Source: Candidatus Gastranaerophilales bacterium
GTDB lineage: Bacteria > Cyanobacteriota > Vampirovibrionia > Gastranaerophilales > Gastranaerophilaceae
NCBI GenBank assembly: GCA_947630045.1
Contig: CANRGC010000018.1
Span: 1-33,791, forward strand
Reading direction: 5' to 3'
Length of the DNA: 33,791 bases
The notes under the pieces were generated by a model. That model made no database searches. It saw only the letters and a list, made by a program, of their open reading frames with translations, and was not told the DNA's origin. Positions 1 to 7,339 of this stretch are shown one piece after another. Every line of letters begins with the position of its first letter. Positions within the stretch are counted from its first letter, which is position 1. A program made the translations under genes and the position numbers.

Positions 1-110
1 TACAAAAAATGTCAGATTCAGAAATGGTAAAACAGGAAAACTGGAGAGGAATGGGGATAACTTCACTTTGTACGATAGTAGATATAATAAAATTATGGAA
101 ACATATTAGT

Positions 111-458
111 TTAAAGATTTGGCACTTTATCAAGTGGCAGCATTTCTATTATCGTTCCCGTTATATCTTTATTTCTGTCAATTATTCCATTTAATTTTGC
201 AAGCTCATTGCTTCCTTTTCCTCCATAATACAGTTTTGCCATTTTATAAATAGTTGAGCCTTTTGGGGCAATAACATTACTCGGTATATATTTTAAAATC
301 GGACGTGATTTAAGTTTTATGTTTTTGCTATATTTTTAAATTCAATTTCGTCCTTAATCTTTTCAATATTAGCAGGCAGATTTGGGGGTTTTATCCCAAC
401 AGTTAATGTTGCAAAACTTCCGACCAAAACGGACTTTAAATATACAACTTTAAAATAC
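111..458 (-). pseudogene. Remnant of a LysM-domain protein (frameshifted, N-terminus missing)
   Basis: Read on the minus strand, the last ~65 codons before the TAA at 113-111 give a LysM-like segment (IAPKGSTIYKMAKLYYGG, then NELAKLNGI and a closing IIEMLPLDKVP). This matches the family pattern of V-x-KGDT-x-x-x-IA, YYG, LNG and a terminal LP. The upstream part (VGSFATLTVGIKPPNLPAN, then EFKNIAKT) continues sensibly but in another frame; the shift falls near 320-330 beside A-runs. No start codon is visible before the reading meets the terminator and tRNA-like repeat at 459-526. LysM domains bind peptidoglycan or occur in phage tail and baseplate proteins, so a decayed prophage or wall protein is possible. 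The parent gene is not identified. Confidence 0.4.
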
Positions 459-526
459 AAAATCAGATAATAAAAAAGGACAACCGAAGTTGTCCTCTTT
501 TATTTGGGCCATCTTGGACTCGAACC
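459..526. repeat. Left copy of a ~68-bp direct repeat (tRNA-Ile 3' end plus its terminator)
   Basis: This stretch matches 7132-7198 with only a few differences. It holds the AATCAGATAATAAA segment, a terminator hairpin and the last 22 nt of tRNA-Ile, including the T-loop GTTCGAGTCC and acceptor strand. Differences inside the hairpin are compensatory (GGACAAC/GTTGTCC here, GGATAAC/GTTATCC at the right copy). A displaced tRNA 3' end opposite an intact tRNA is the usual signature of an att site; tandem duplication of the tRNA gene would also give it. Confidence 0.8.
471..500 (-). terminator. Terminator hairpin, left copy
   Basis: GGACAAC (478-484), loop CGAA, GTTGTCC (489-495), flanked by an A-run on the left and TCTTTTATTT on the right. 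On the minus strand the loop reads TTCG and is followed by TTTTTT, a good intrinsic terminator. It lies directly after the tRNA-like 3' fragment, as the sister hairpin does after the intact tRNA-Ile. It could act in both directions. Confidence 0.65.
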
Positions 527-546
527 CCAAGGGAGTTTACGACCTT
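505..546 (-). pseudogene. tRNA-Ile-like 3' fragment
   Basis: On the minus strand, 526-505 is identical to the last 22 nt of the intact tRNA-Ile (T-loop, T-stem 3' strand, acceptor 3' strand and discriminator A). Upstream of it (546-527) the sequence departs from the intact gene: CTTGG of the T-stem is recognisable but carries two extra G residues, and GGTCGTAAACTCC precedes it. The same GGTCGTAAACTCC occurs at the end of the tRNA-like 5' half at 7052-7128, so the two halves join into one tRNA-shaped sequence if 547-7066 is removed. It is not expected to be functional. Confidence 0.5.
532..546. repeat. 15-bp direct repeat, left copy
   Basis: GGAGTTTACGACCTT is identical to 7052-7066 and in the same orientation. 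The two copies bracket the ATPase-mod-res genes. This could be the crossover core or target duplication of the island. Confidence 0.6.
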
Positions 547-941
547 TGTAAAGAAACACATGGCTTGATTATTTGGATCACTTAGTTTGAGTATTACTTC
601 CCTCAGGCTGGAAATGAAACAAGATTTTTATTATTCAATTTATGCGTGAATATTGGTTTTCGACATTCACAAATTCATATTAACTCTGTTTTAATCTAAT
701 TTCGAGTGGTTTGAGCCGGAGAATTTTCCCCGATTTTATTTTTCAAGCTATATTGGATTTGATGGCAAAAATTTGAAAAATCGCCTCGCCGAAACCCCTA
801 ATTCAACGTTTAAATTTTAGCAACTTTTCCCCGATACAAAAATATTATTTGAACGATATTAATAGTTCATTGAAAAAATGAAGAATTTTTTAAAAAGTCC
901 ATAGAAAAAGTGTAAAATTTAAAAAAATCTACATCGAATAA
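547..941. other. Non-coding leader between the left repeat and the ATPase gene
   Basis: About 395 bp without a credible reading frame on either strand. It is AT-rich with two CCCCGAT segments (about 729 and 829). No integrase remnant, RNA gene or convincing -35/-10 pair could be recognised. Promoter activity for the restriction operon must lie here or at its 3' end; TGTAAAAT at 911-918 is a candidate -10-like element but has no good -35. Confidence 0.4.
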
Positions 942-2294
942 ATGAGTAATAATGAAGTAATATATGCTAAATTATTAAATACAATGCGAAGATATGCCAT
1001 TAACAAACTAATAGCTTGGAAAGAAAGCAAAACAAGAAAACCTCTTATAATAAGGGGAGCAAGACAAGTCGGTAAAACTTGGCTTATGAAAGAGTTTGGC
1101 AAATCGTATTATAAAAAAACTATTTACATAAACTTTGAAAATAACGACCTAATGCGTGAGCATTTTTCAAAAGATTTAAATACAAATCGTATCATTGAAG
1201 GTTTAGAACTTGAATATTCAAAAATTGATGCCGATAATACACTGATTATTCTTGATGAAATTCAAGAATGCCCGAAAGCTTTAACAGTGTTGAAATATTT
1301 TTATGAAAATAATCCGCAGTATCATATTGTGACGGCAGGAAGTTTGCTTGGTGTTGCACTGCATGAAAATATTTCATTCCCCGTTGGTAAAGTTGATTTT
1401 TTGGACTTATATCCACTATCATTTTTAGAGTTTTTAGAAGCAATCGGAGAAGAAAATTTTGTTAATTTATTAAATAATCACGGGTCTGATAATATAAAAA
1501 CATTTAAACCAAAATATATTGAATGGCTCAAAAAATATTATTATATCGGTGGAATGCCTGAAGCTGTTAACTTGTTTATTGAAACAAATGATTTTAAGAA
1601 AGTAAGAAAAGTTCAGGAAACCATTTTAGAAACTTATCGCAACGATTTTTCAAAACATATTTCGTCAACCGGCAAACTGAAAATAGATTTACTTTGGGAA
1701 TCAATTCCAAACCAATTAACACAAGAGAGTAAAAAATTTGTATATAAAAAAATTAAACAAGGTGCAAGGGCGGATGAATTTGAAGAAGCTTTATCCTGGC
1801 TTATAAACTGCGGTCTTGTTTATAAAATCAACCGTATAACTAAGCCTGCACTGCCGATTAAAGCCTACGAAGATACAAAAGCCTTTAAGCTGTACATTTT
1901 AGATGTCGGACTGCTTTGTGCTTTGAGTAAGCTTCCTGCAAGAACATTAATTGACGGGGATAAAATTTTTACCGAATTTAATGGTGCATTAGCCGAACAA
2001 TATGTCCTGCAGCAGCTAAAAACACTTGAAGATATAGAAGTTGCTTATTGGATAAGTAAGTCAGGTAATGCGGAGATTGATTTTGTAATTCAAACCGACG
2101 GCTATGTAATTCCTGTTGAAGTAAAAGCAGCAACAAACTTGCAAGCAAAATCCCTAAAGGTTTATAGGGAAAAATTTGAGCCTGAAATAAGTATAAGAAC
2201 AAGCCTTGCCTATTTTGAAATGAATAATGGACTTTATAACATTCCGCTATTTATGGCAGGGAAAATTGGTGAGATTATAAAGGATGAGAGATAG
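942..2294 (+). CDS. AAA+ ATPase of the DUF4143 family
   Basis: The 450-aa protein has an N-terminal AAA domain with Walker A GARQVGKT (about residues 39-46) and Walker B TLIILDEIQ (about 100-108), followed by the DUF4143 region. Near the C-terminus EIDFVIQ and IPVEVKA form a D-x(n)-E-x-K pattern typical of the PD-(D/E)XK-like tail of these proteins. The family is widespread and poorly understood; members are often near defence or mobile genes. Here it is the first gene of a unit with a type III restriction system, and its stop codon lies 1 nt before the probable mod start. No strong ribosome site precedes the ATG; MRRYAINK at 984 is a possible later start. A role in the restriction system, for example control or recruitment, is inferred from position only. 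Confidence 0.85.
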   Translation: MSNNEVIYAKLLNTMRRYAINKLIAWKESKTRKPLIIRGARQVGKTWLMKEFGKSYYKKTIYINFENNDLMREHFSKDLNTNRIIEGLELEYSKIDADNTLIILDEIQECPKALTVLKYFYENNPQYHIVTAGSLLGVALHENISFPVGKVDFLDLYPLSFLEFLEAIGEENFVNLLNNHGSDNIKTFKPKYIEWLKKYYYIGGMPEAVNLFIETNDFKKVRKVQETILETYRNDFSKHISSTGKLKIDLLWESIPNQLTQESKKFVYKKIKQGARADEFEEALSWLINCGLVYKINRITKPALPIKAYEDTKAFKLYILDVGLLCALSKLPARTLIDGDKIFTEFNGALAEQYVLQQLKTLEDIEVAYWISKSGNAEIDFVIQTDGYVIPVEVKAATNLQAKSLKVYREKFEPEISIRTSLAYFEMNNGLYNIPLFMAGKIGEIIKDER

Positions 2295-2295
2295 T

Positions 2296-4239
2296 ATGGC
2301 AAAAAAGAAAACAGGTTTTTATTTTGAATTGTTGGATTTATTGAAAAAAGACCCAGAGCAAAGGTTTTACGCAGATAATGGAAAAGACTTATTAAGGAAC
2401 AAAGTCTATGAATGTGCTATGAAAATGGATAAGGATTTAATCAAGTTGCTTCTGTCTAATGACAAAATGAAAGCTAAGTTTTTTACTGATATAGAGGGGA
2501 CATTGGTTTTTGATAAGATTGCATTTGGTTGGGCTATAAATAATAAGGCTTTTCTTCAAGATTCATATACAAGATTTAAGAATACTATTGGTTTAATAGA
2601 TGGCAAAGAACAATTCATTTCTTCTAAGAATGATGTTGTTTTATCATTCCCTTATAAAGACTGTGTATTAGAAGGCGGTCAAACTAAAGAAGACCAGAAA
2701 AGAGGAGAAATATTCTATAATGAATTGCTTGCCCCAGATGATATTGACAGGCTTCTTTCACCAAAAGTATTTACTAATATGAAAAGATATACTAAAGACG
2801 GGGAAGAAAACATAACTGAATTTAACGATACAGATAATCTTCTAATTAAAGGAAATAACTTACTTGCATTATCATCAATATTAAAAAGATATGAGGGCAG
2901 AGTTAAATGCATATACATTGACCCTCCATATTATTTCAATAAAACAACAGAAACAGATGCTTTTAAATATAATTCTAATTTTCACATGTCTACATGGTTG
3001 GTATTTATGAAGAATCGTTTAGAGATAGCAAAGAAAATGTTATGTGAGGGTGGAACAATATGGATAAGTATTAGCGATGACGGTATGCATTATTTAAAAG
3101 TAATGGCTGATAATATATTTGGCAAAGAACATTTTGTTGCAACGCTACCAAGAAGAACCCGTAATGGAAAATCAGATGTTCCATTTAATCTTTCACAGGA
3201 TTTTGACTGGTTATTATGCTATACGAATGTTACCGATAAAACAGATGTTGTAGGCAGAGTTGTCAATAGAAAATATTATGAAACACCTGATTTTCTAGGA
3301 CGTCCTTGGCGTATATCAGATTTAACAACGCAAAAGGTAGAATCTCAACGTCCTAACTCTGCATTTGATTTGATTGACCCTAAAACCAAAAAGGTATATA
3401 AATACAATCCTAAAAGACTTTGGGGGATTACCAAAGATACATTTCAAGAATATTACGACAGAGGTGCTATCGTTTTTCCTGACGACTATGATTTTTTAAA
3501 TATTACAGTTCCATATTCTCGTAAATTTAAAGAGGAAGATGATAGAAGTGGAAAATTAAGTGCCGTAATTTCTGATTTTCAAATTCAAGAATTTCTAAGC
3601 AATTTAATGTTATATTCTAAGAATAAAGATGGCAATGAACAAATTGAAAGAATATTAGGAAATGAAAAGTTTAACTATGCTAAGCCAGAAAACCTTGTTA
3701 AATCAATTATAGAGGTTTGTACAAAAGAGCATGATATTGTTCTGGATTTTTTTATGGGGTCTTCAACTACTCAAGCAGTTTCATTAAAAATGAATAGACA
3801 GTTTATTGGTATTGAACAAATGGAATATATTGATACTGTTTCCGTTGAAAGACTAAAAGCTACTTTGCAAGGAGAGAAAGGCGGTGTATCTGAAGCTGTT
3901 AACTGGCATGGCGGTGGGAGTTTTGTTTATTGTGAATTAAAAGAATTAAATCACAAGTATATAGACGAAATACAAGTTGTTGATGAGAATAGGCTAAATG
4001 ACTTGTACAAAGAAATCACTGAGTCTGAGTTTATAAGCTATAAGATTGATATAAATAAACTTAAAGAATCTGAACAAGACTTCAAAGAACTACCAATAGA
4101 AGACAAGCGCAATTTTCTAATTCAAGTATTAGATAAGAACTTGCTGTATGTTAATTACTGTGATATGGAAGATGAAGACCTCGCTGTAACAGAAGAAGAA
4201 AAAGCCTTTGCAAGAAGTTTTTATGGAGATAAAAATTAA
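2296..4239 (+). CDS. mod: Type III restriction-modification methyltransferase subunit
   Basis: This is a beta-class N6-adenine methyltransferase: catalytic motif DPPY (YIDPPYYFN, about residues 209-212) comes before the SAM-binding motif (DFFMGSSTTQAV, about 484). The ~270 residues between them should hold the target-recognition domain. The length, ~647 aa, is normal for type III Mod. Mod recognises the asymmetric site, methylates one strand and is required by Res. I prefer the ATG at 2296 (MAKKKTGF), preceded by GAGAG 6 nt away; an in-frame ATG at 2284 has no room for a ribosome site and would overlap the ATPase gene. The TAA shares one base with the res ATG, implying translational coupling. 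No inactivating change is visible. Confidence 0.93.
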   Translation: MAKKKTGFYFELLDLLKKDPEQRFYADNGKDLLRNKVYECAMKMDKDLIKLLLSNDKMKAKFFTDIEGTLVFDKIAFGWAINNKAFLQDSYTRFKNTIGLIDGKEQFISSKNDVVLSFPYKDCVLEGGQTKEDQKRGEIFYNELLAPDDIDRLLSPKVFTNMKRYTKDGEENITEFNDTDNLLIKGNNLLALSSILKRYEGRVKCIYIDPPYYFNKTTETDAFKYNSNFHMSTWLVFMKNRLEIAKKMLCEGGTIWISISDDGMHYLKVMADNIFGKEHFVATLPRRTRNGKSDVPFNLSQDFDWLLCYTNVTDKTDVVGRVVNRKYYETPDFLGRPWRISDLTTQKVESQRPNSAFDLIDPKTKKVYKYNPKRLWGITKDTFQEYYDRGAIVFPDDYDFLNITVPYSRKFKEEDDRSGKLSAVISDFQIQEFLSNLMLYSKNKDGNEQIERILGNEKFNYAKPENLVKSIIEVCTKEHDIVLDFFMGSSTTQAVSLKMNRQFIGIEQMEYIDTVSVERLKATLQGEKGGVSEAVNWHGGGSFVYCELKELNHKYIDEIQVVDENRLNDLYKEITESEFISYKIDINKLKESEQDFKELPIEDKRNFLIQVLDKNLLYVNYCDMEDEDLAVTEEEKAFARSFYGDKN

Positions 4240-6842
4240 TGACATTTTTATACGAAAAAATTAAAAATATAGAAGAATTTGGTGGATTAGCTGAATTACC
4301 GAAATTTATAGAAAATAACTTGACTAACAAAATTGAACTAAGACCATATCAGAAAGTAGCTTTTCAAAATTTTATCACATATTTTGAAAATGATAAATTT
4401 AAAAATAACAATAATAATATTCCTATAAAATTATTATTTCATATGGCAACAGGCAGTGGCAAGACGGTTATAATGGCCGGTTTAATCATATATTTATATA
4501 GTCAGGGTTATAGAAATTTTCTGTTTTTTGTAAATTCAGATAATATTATTCAAAAAACAAAGGAAAATTTTTTAAATTCTGCTTCTCTTAAATATCTTTT
4601 TAATGAAAAGCTAAATATAAATGGTAAATATATTAATATAAATGAAGTTACTAATTTTGAAAATTTTGATAATAATAACATTAATATATGTTTTTCTACA
4701 ATACAGGGTTTGCATACTAAGTTAACAAAAGTATGTGAAAATAGTCTTTCTTTTGATGATTTTTTAGAAAAGAAAATAGTACTAATTGCAGATGAAGCTC
4801 ACCATTTAAATGCTAATACAAAAAGGACAAAAAAGGAGGAGAAAGAAGAAAAAGAGCTGGAAAACACATGGGAAACAACAGTAAAACATATATTTGAATC
4901 AAACAAAGACAATATTATGCTTGAATTTACCGCTACATGTGATTTGAAAAATCAGGATATAAAAAATAAATATGAAAATAAAATAATAATGAACTATCCT
5001 TTAGTTAATTTTAGAAATGATAAGTATTCAAAAGAAGTTGAAACATTATCTGTCGGTATGGAAATTGATGATAGAGTCATACAAGCAGTATTATTGAGCC
5101 AATATAGATTAAAATTGTTCCAAAAGAATAAAATTGCAATTAAGCCTGTTGTAATGTTTAAGCATAAAGGTATTTCTCTCAGCAATGAATATAAACAACA
5201 TTTTCATAGTCTTATAAAAAATCTTACTATTGAACAAATTTTGAATATAAAAAATACATCAACAGCAAGTATTGTTCAAAAAATGTTTAAATATTTTGAA
5301 GAAAATACAACAATAGAAAATTTAATTGAAGAAATAAAAGAAGGATTTTCAGAAGAAAATTGTATTTCTGTAAATGATGAAAAACAAGCAAAAAACTATC
5401 AAATTCAGGTTAATACATTGGAAGATAGAAATAATCTTATAAGATGTGTATTTGCGGTTGATAAATTGAATGAAGGTTGGGATGTCTTAAACTTATTTGA
5501 TATAGTACGGTTGTATGAATCTCAAAGTAAAAGAAGCGATGGGGTTCCCGAAAAACAAACCGTGCAGGAAGCACAATTAATTGGTCGAGGTGCAAGATAT
5601 TGTCCATTTGTAATCAACGAATATGATAACAAACATCAAAGAAAATTTGATAATGACATTGATAATGAGTTAAGAGTTTGTGAAACTTTATACTATCATT
5701 GTATGCATGACAATTCATATATAGGTGAATTGAGACGTGCAATGAGAGATATTGGAATTAAAGATGATAATTCCATAGAAGTAAATTATCAATTAAAGGA
5801 TAGTTTTAAACAAACAAAATTATATAATGAGGGGTTTTTATTCGAGAATAGTAAAAAGTTAAAATTTAGTGAAAATTTTGCAAACGATTTTCCTAAATTA
5901 AAAAAAGAAATCTTTTATATTAATGTCCCAAGTGGAGAAAGTGTGACTACAAGATTATTAGATGATGAAGCTATTTACGAAGAAAATATTTTAGTCCCAA
6001 AATACACAACACTTAAACAATTAAAAGAAATAGATTATAGAATTTTAAATAAGGCTATAAGACAATTCCCAATTATGCAGTTTTCAAATTTAAAACAAAA
6101 ATATAAAAGCTTAAAAACTACAAGAGAATTTTTAACTGATACAAATTATTTGGGTAATATTCAGCTATCTATTACATCTGACACAAAACTGTTAACTCCG
6201 GAACAGTATTATTATGCTTGTAAGGAAATTCTAAATAAAATTTCTGATTCTATAATGAAAAAAGAGGATGAATTTATAGGTACAAAAGAATTTAAAGCTA
6301 AAAAATTAAAAGAGATAATAAAAGATAAAAAATTAAAATTATCAATAACAGAAAAAGATAGCGTAGGAGTCTCTCAAAATAACTGTATAGATGAAGATTT
6401 AAGGCTTAATTTAAAAAATGAAAATTGGTATGTTTATAATGATAATTTTGGTACTTCTGAAGAAAAAGCATTTGTAAAATATTTCAAAAACTATGTTGAT
6501 AGTTTAAAAGAGAAATATGAAAATGTATATTTAATTAGGAATGAAAGATTATTAAAATTATTTACATTTGAAAATGGACAACGCTTTGAACCTGATTACA
6601 TATTGATATTGGATTCAAAAAAACAAGACAAATCCATTCAGTACCATATTTTTATTGAACCAAAAAGTTCACATCTTATAGAAAAAGACTTATGGAAAGA
6701 AGAATTCTTATTACAAATAGAAGAATCCGGAAGACCTGTTAAAACACTTGTAGATGATAACAATTATAAGATTATAGGATTCCCATTCTTTAATGTTGCA
6801 TATAGGCAAGCTCAATTTAGAGAAGCAATGAGTAAGTTATAA
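4239..6842 (+). CDS. res: Type III restriction endonuclease subunit
   Basis: The 867-aa protein is a superfamily 2 helicase/nuclease. Visible motifs are Walker A MATGSGKT (about residues 69-77), DEAH box in IADEAHH (about 184), motif III-like EFTATCD, motif VI QLIGRGAR (about 445), and a C-terminal nuclease with EPDYILIL and IFIEPKS (about 784 and 807), the PD-x(n)-(D/E)xK triad of Res proteins. With Mod it forms the ATP-dependent complex that cleaves DNA when unmethylated sites meet head-to-head. It looks intact. Its codons are unusually rich in AAT and AAA (Asn/Lys stretches near residue 52-60) compared with the housekeeping genes to the right, in keeping with acquisition by transfer. Start fixed by the 1-nt overlap with mod. 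Confidence 0.93.
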   Translation: MTFLYEKIKNIEEFGGLAELPKFIENNLTNKIELRPYQKVAFQNFITYFENDKFKNNNNNIPIKLLFHMATGSGKTVIMAGLIIYLYSQGYRNFLFFVNSDNIIQKTKENFLNSASLKYLFNEKLNINGKYININEVTNFENFDNNNINICFSTIQGLHTKLTKVCENSLSFDDFLEKKIVLIADEAHHLNANTKRTKKEEKEEKELENTWETTVKHIFESNKDNIMLEFTATCDLKNQDIKNKYENKIIMNYPLVNFRNDKYSKEVETLSVGMEIDDRVIQAVLLSQYRLKLFQKNKIAIKPVVMFKHKGISLSNEYKQHFHSLIKNLTIEQILNIKNTSTASIVQKMFKYFEENTTIENLIEEIKEGFSEENCISVNDEKQAKNYQIQVNTLEDRNNLIRCVFAVDKLNEGWDVLNLFDIVRLYESQSKRSDGVPEKQTVQEAQLIGRGARYCPFVINEYDNKHQRKFDNDIDNELRVCETLYYHCMHDNSYIGELRRAMRDIGIKDDNSIEVNYQLKDSFKQTKLYNEGFLFENSKKLKFSENFANDFPKLKKEIFYINVPSGESVTTRLLDDEAIYEENILVPKYTTLKQLKEIDYRILNKAIRQFPIMQFSNLKQKYKSLKTTREFLTDTNYLGNIQLSITSDTKLLTPEQYYYACKEILNKISDSIMKKEDEFIGTKEFKAKKLKEIIKDKKLKLSITEKDSVGVSQNNCIDEDLRLNLKNENWYVYNDNFGTSEEKAFVKYFKNYVDSLKEKYENVYLIRNERLLKLFTFENGQRFEPDYILILDSKKQDKSIQYHIFIEPKSSHLIEKDLWKEEFLLQIEESGRPVKTLVDDNNYKIIGFPFFNVAYRQAQFREAMSKL

Positions 6843-7051
6843 TTCATAAATATTATTTAAAGTCTCAATTTTTAAAAACGGTCTTTTCCGAAATAATCAG
6901 CTAACGCATACAGGCTCATTGATTTTGCCTTTGGCTCAATAATTCGCTTTGTAAAACTAAGCGTACAATTCAAACACGTTAGGCGTGATACAGGTGGGAA
7001 AATAATTTTAAGCCAACTTTCCGTAAATATCAAACTACTCAATTAACTACA

Positions 7052-7066
7052 GGAGTTTACGACCTT
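7052..7066. repeat. 15-bp direct repeat, right copy
   Basis: GGAGTTTACGACCTT, identical to 532-546. It forms the 3' end of the tRNA-Ile-like half at 7052-7128 as read on the minus strand. Confidence 0.6.
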
Positions 7067-7128
7067 GTGCGGTATCGCACTACACCTCACCCTATCGCTT
7101 ATGCGCTTTGTATCTAAGCTAACAGCCT
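7052..7128 (-). pseudogene. tRNA-Ile-like 5' half (decayed)
   Basis: On the minus strand this begins GGCTGTTAGCTTAG and aligns with the start of tRNA-Ile (GGGCTATTAGCTCAG). It shares TTAGCT, AGCGCA, GAT at the anticodon position and a nine-base block GGGTGAGGT. A D-stem GCTT/AAGC can form. The anticodon stem is broken, and where the T-arm should start there is instead a small hairpin (GTGCG-ATAC-CGCAC). The sequence then runs into the 15-bp repeat, whose other copy continues into a tRNA 3' end at 505-526. The similarity is clear by eye, but its origin (old tandem copy or part of a mobile element) is inferred. Confidence 0.45.
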
Positions 7129-7131
7129 TTT

Positions 7132-7198
7132 AAAATCAGATAATAAAGAGGATAACCGAAGTTATCCTCTTTTATTTGGGCCATCTTGGACTCGAACC
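7132..7198. repeat. Right copy of the ~68-bp direct repeat
   Basis: Covers the AATCAGATAATAAA segment, the terminator hairpin and the 3' 22 nt of the intact tRNA-Ile; partner at 459-526. If these are att sites, the excised circle would be about 6.67 kb. Confidence 0.8.
7145..7172 (-). terminator. tRNA-Ile terminator
   Basis: A perfect 12-bp stem (7145-7156 with 7161-7172; core GAGGATAAC/GTTATCCTC) closed by CGAA, which is TTCG on the minus strand. It begins 5 nt after the tRNA 3' end, is flanked by A/T runs on both sides and should end the tRNA transcript. Confidence 0.75.
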
Positions 7199-7250
7199 AA
7201 GGACCTCACCCTTATCAGGGGTGCGCTCTAGCCACCTGAGCTAATAGCCC
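7177..7250 (-). tRNA. tRNA-Ile (anticodon GAU)
   Basis: The 74-nt minus-strand sequence folds as a normal cloverleaf. Acceptor GGGCTAT pairs with ATGGCCC (one G-U), the D-stem is GCTC/GAGC, the anticodon stem CACCC/GGGTG encloses CTGATAA with anticodon GAT at 7216-7214, and the T-arm is CTTGG-TTCGAGT-CCAAG. The discriminator base is A; CCA is not encoded. It reads AUC/AUU. It lies 89 nt downstream of argS on the same strand and is followed at once by a terminator. It marks the right border of the restriction island. Confidence 0.97.
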
Positions 7251-7288
7251 TTATTTGCAACTTACATATGTAAGCTTTGCCGTAAATT

Positions 7289-7317
7289 AAATTATCACAG
7301 ACAAAATTTAAAATCAA
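7289..7317 (-). promoter_or_regulatory. Candidate promoter of tRNA-Ile
   Basis: On the minus strand, TTGATT (7317-7312) and TAATTT (7294-7289) are separated by exactly 17 nt, about 39 nt before the tRNA. Between them and the tRNA is a perfect palindrome CTTACATATGTAAG (7261-7274) that may fold in the leader. Read-through from argS is also possible. Confidence 0.45.
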
Positions 7318-7339
7318 CAGATTTTTTAATTGTCCGCTT

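Larger units (their letters stand above)
6843..7176. other. Gene-poor right end of the restriction island
   Basis: About 330 bp between res and tRNA-Ile. It contains, from left to right: a minus-strand open frame of about 57 codons ending at the TAA at 6874-6872 (C-terminal residues SLYALADYFGKDRF) with no credible ATG at its left part, a 15-bp repeat, a tRNA-like 5' half and a terminator. The open frame may be a gene remnant or chance; I do not recognise it. No integrase or transposase is present. Confidence 0.4.

Noticed and set aside
9-194. 61-codon plus-strand open frame
   Set aside because: It overlaps the LysM remnant on the other strand, which has family-like residues; the plus-strand product has none and no ribosome site.
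6885-6990. Integron attC-like site (GCCTAAC and GTTAG segments in inverted order)
   Set aside because: Only six bases pair between the arms, the inner boxes do not form a long imperfect palindrome and no integron integrase is present.
6872-7128. tmRNA or tmRNA fragment beside the tRNA-like half (YALAD-like frame)
   Set aside because: The 5' consensus of tmRNA is absent, the frame does not stop after the ALA-like part and no pseudoknot pattern was seen.
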